A DNA stretch of 6,550 nucleotides, taken from assembly GCA_964514395.1 (NCBI GenBank), contig CAZEQK010000084.1:1-6550 (forward strand), read 5' to 3'. The notes below the pieces were generated by a model, which saw nothing but the letters and a program-made list of their open reading frames with translations, was not told the origin of the DNA and did no database searches. The position numbers were made by a program, and so were the translations under genes. This DNA is from CAZEQK01 sp964514395 (GTDB taxonomy: Bacteria; Bacillota; Bacilli; Tepidibacillales; Tepidibacillaceae). Every line of letters begins with the position of its first letter. Positions within the stretch are counted from its first letter, which is position 1. Shown piece by piece: positions 6,389 through 6,550 of the stretch.

Positions 6389-6418
6389 TTGACTAAGAGA
6401 GGACGGATGTGCTAAAGT
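6389..6418 (+). promoter_or_regulatory. Sigma-A promoter P1, probably of a downstream rRNA operon
   Basis: TTGACT (6389-6394) and TAAAGT (6413-6418) are separated by 18 bases. An A-rich tract upstream (6365-6388) could act as an UP element. P2 has the same spacing and a similar -10 region (TGTGCTAAAGTA here, TATGATAAGATA in P2), 97 bases further on. Tandem promoters about 90-100 bases apart are typical of Firmicute rRNA operons. Confidence 0.65.
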
Positions 6419-6485
6419 ATAAAAGTCAGTCAAGAATGGACAGTAAACGACAAAGGCAATCAACGAAGAAAAGATTAAAAAATGA

Positions 6486-6515
6486 TTGACAAAACGCAAC
6501 AAGCTATGATAAGAT
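6486..6515 (+). promoter_or_regulatory. Sigma-A promoter P2, probably of a downstream rRNA operon
   Basis: A perfect -35 TTGACA (6486-6491) is followed after 18 bases by TAAGAT (6510-6515) within TATGATAAGATA, a -10 region common upstream of rRNA and tRNA operons in this group. Transcription would start near 6522. The downstream sequence shows no ribosome binding site or start codon, only a GC-richer hairpin leader, as expected for a stable RNA operon. The 16S gene itself would lie beyond the window. Confidence 0.75.
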
Positions 6516-6527
6516 ATTTCTTGTCGC

Positions 6528-6550
6528 TTCGTTCGAAAAGTAAGAACGAA
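6528..6550 (+). other. Hairpin in the putative rRNA operon leader (may continue past window)
   Basis: TTCGTTC (6528-6534) and GAACGAA (6544-6550) form a perfect 7-bp stem with a 9-base loop, beginning a few bases after the P2 start. The stem could extend beyond the window edge. Leader hairpins with antitermination or processing roles are common before 16S genes; the role here is inferred from position. Confidence 0.5.

Overview
The window looks like chromosomal DNA from a low-GC, amino-acid-fermenting Firmicute, most likely a clostridial anaerobe. The grounds are AT-rich codon use, strong AGGAGG-type ribosome binding sites, a Firmicute-type 5S rRNA end, and a leucine dehydrogenase / phosphate butyryltransferase / butyrate kinase set. 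Genus cannot be fixed from this sequence.

Layout: (1) 1-90, the 3' part of a 5S rRNA gene and its terminator, which close an upstream rRNA operon. (2) 204-1820, a sigma-54 enhancer-binding regulator with TyrR-like architecture (ACT, PAS, AAA+ with intact GAFTGA, C-terminal HTH), followed by its own terminator. (3) 1891-2068, a regulatory region with two inverted repeats, a near-consensus -24/-12 sigma-54 promoter, a leader hairpin and a strong Shine-Dalgarno. (4) 2069-2658, a wrecked sodium-dependent (NSS/SNF) transporter gene with a lost start codon, a frameshift, two in-frame stops and a large internal deletion. (5) 2702-3799, intact leucine/branched-chain amino acid dehydrogenase (bcd). 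(6) 3913-4839, intact phosphate butyryltransferase (ptb), preceded by a strong intercistronic hairpin. (7) about 4875-5096, an eroded fragment that reads like the gamma subunit of a 2-oxoacid:ferredoxin oxidoreductase. (8) 5164-6255, intact butyrate kinase (buk). (9) 6389-6550, two tandem sigma-A promoters and the start of a hairpin leader, most likely for a second rRNA operon.

Together the genes describe oxidative fermentation of branched-chain amino acids. A transporter would import the amino acid with Na+. Bcd deaminates it to the 2-oxoacid with NADH formation. A ferredoxin oxidoreductase would convert that to the acyl-CoA. Ptb then makes the acyl phosphate and Buk makes ATP plus the branched-chain fatty acid. 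The sigma-54 regulator upstream is positioned to switch the operon on in response to an amino acid or 2-oxoacid, in the manner of Bacillus BkdR. In this copy the two ends of the chemistry are intact, but the importer and the oxoacid-to-acyl-CoA step are broken or reduced to relics, so those functions must come from elsewhere in the genome or the operon is decaying.

The most notable points are this selective erosion behind a well-preserved sigma-54 promoter, the TyrR-like regulator that keeps GAFTGA, and the position of the cluster between two rRNA operons. I see no CRISPR array, insertion sequence, tRNA or phage gene, and no clearly novel system.
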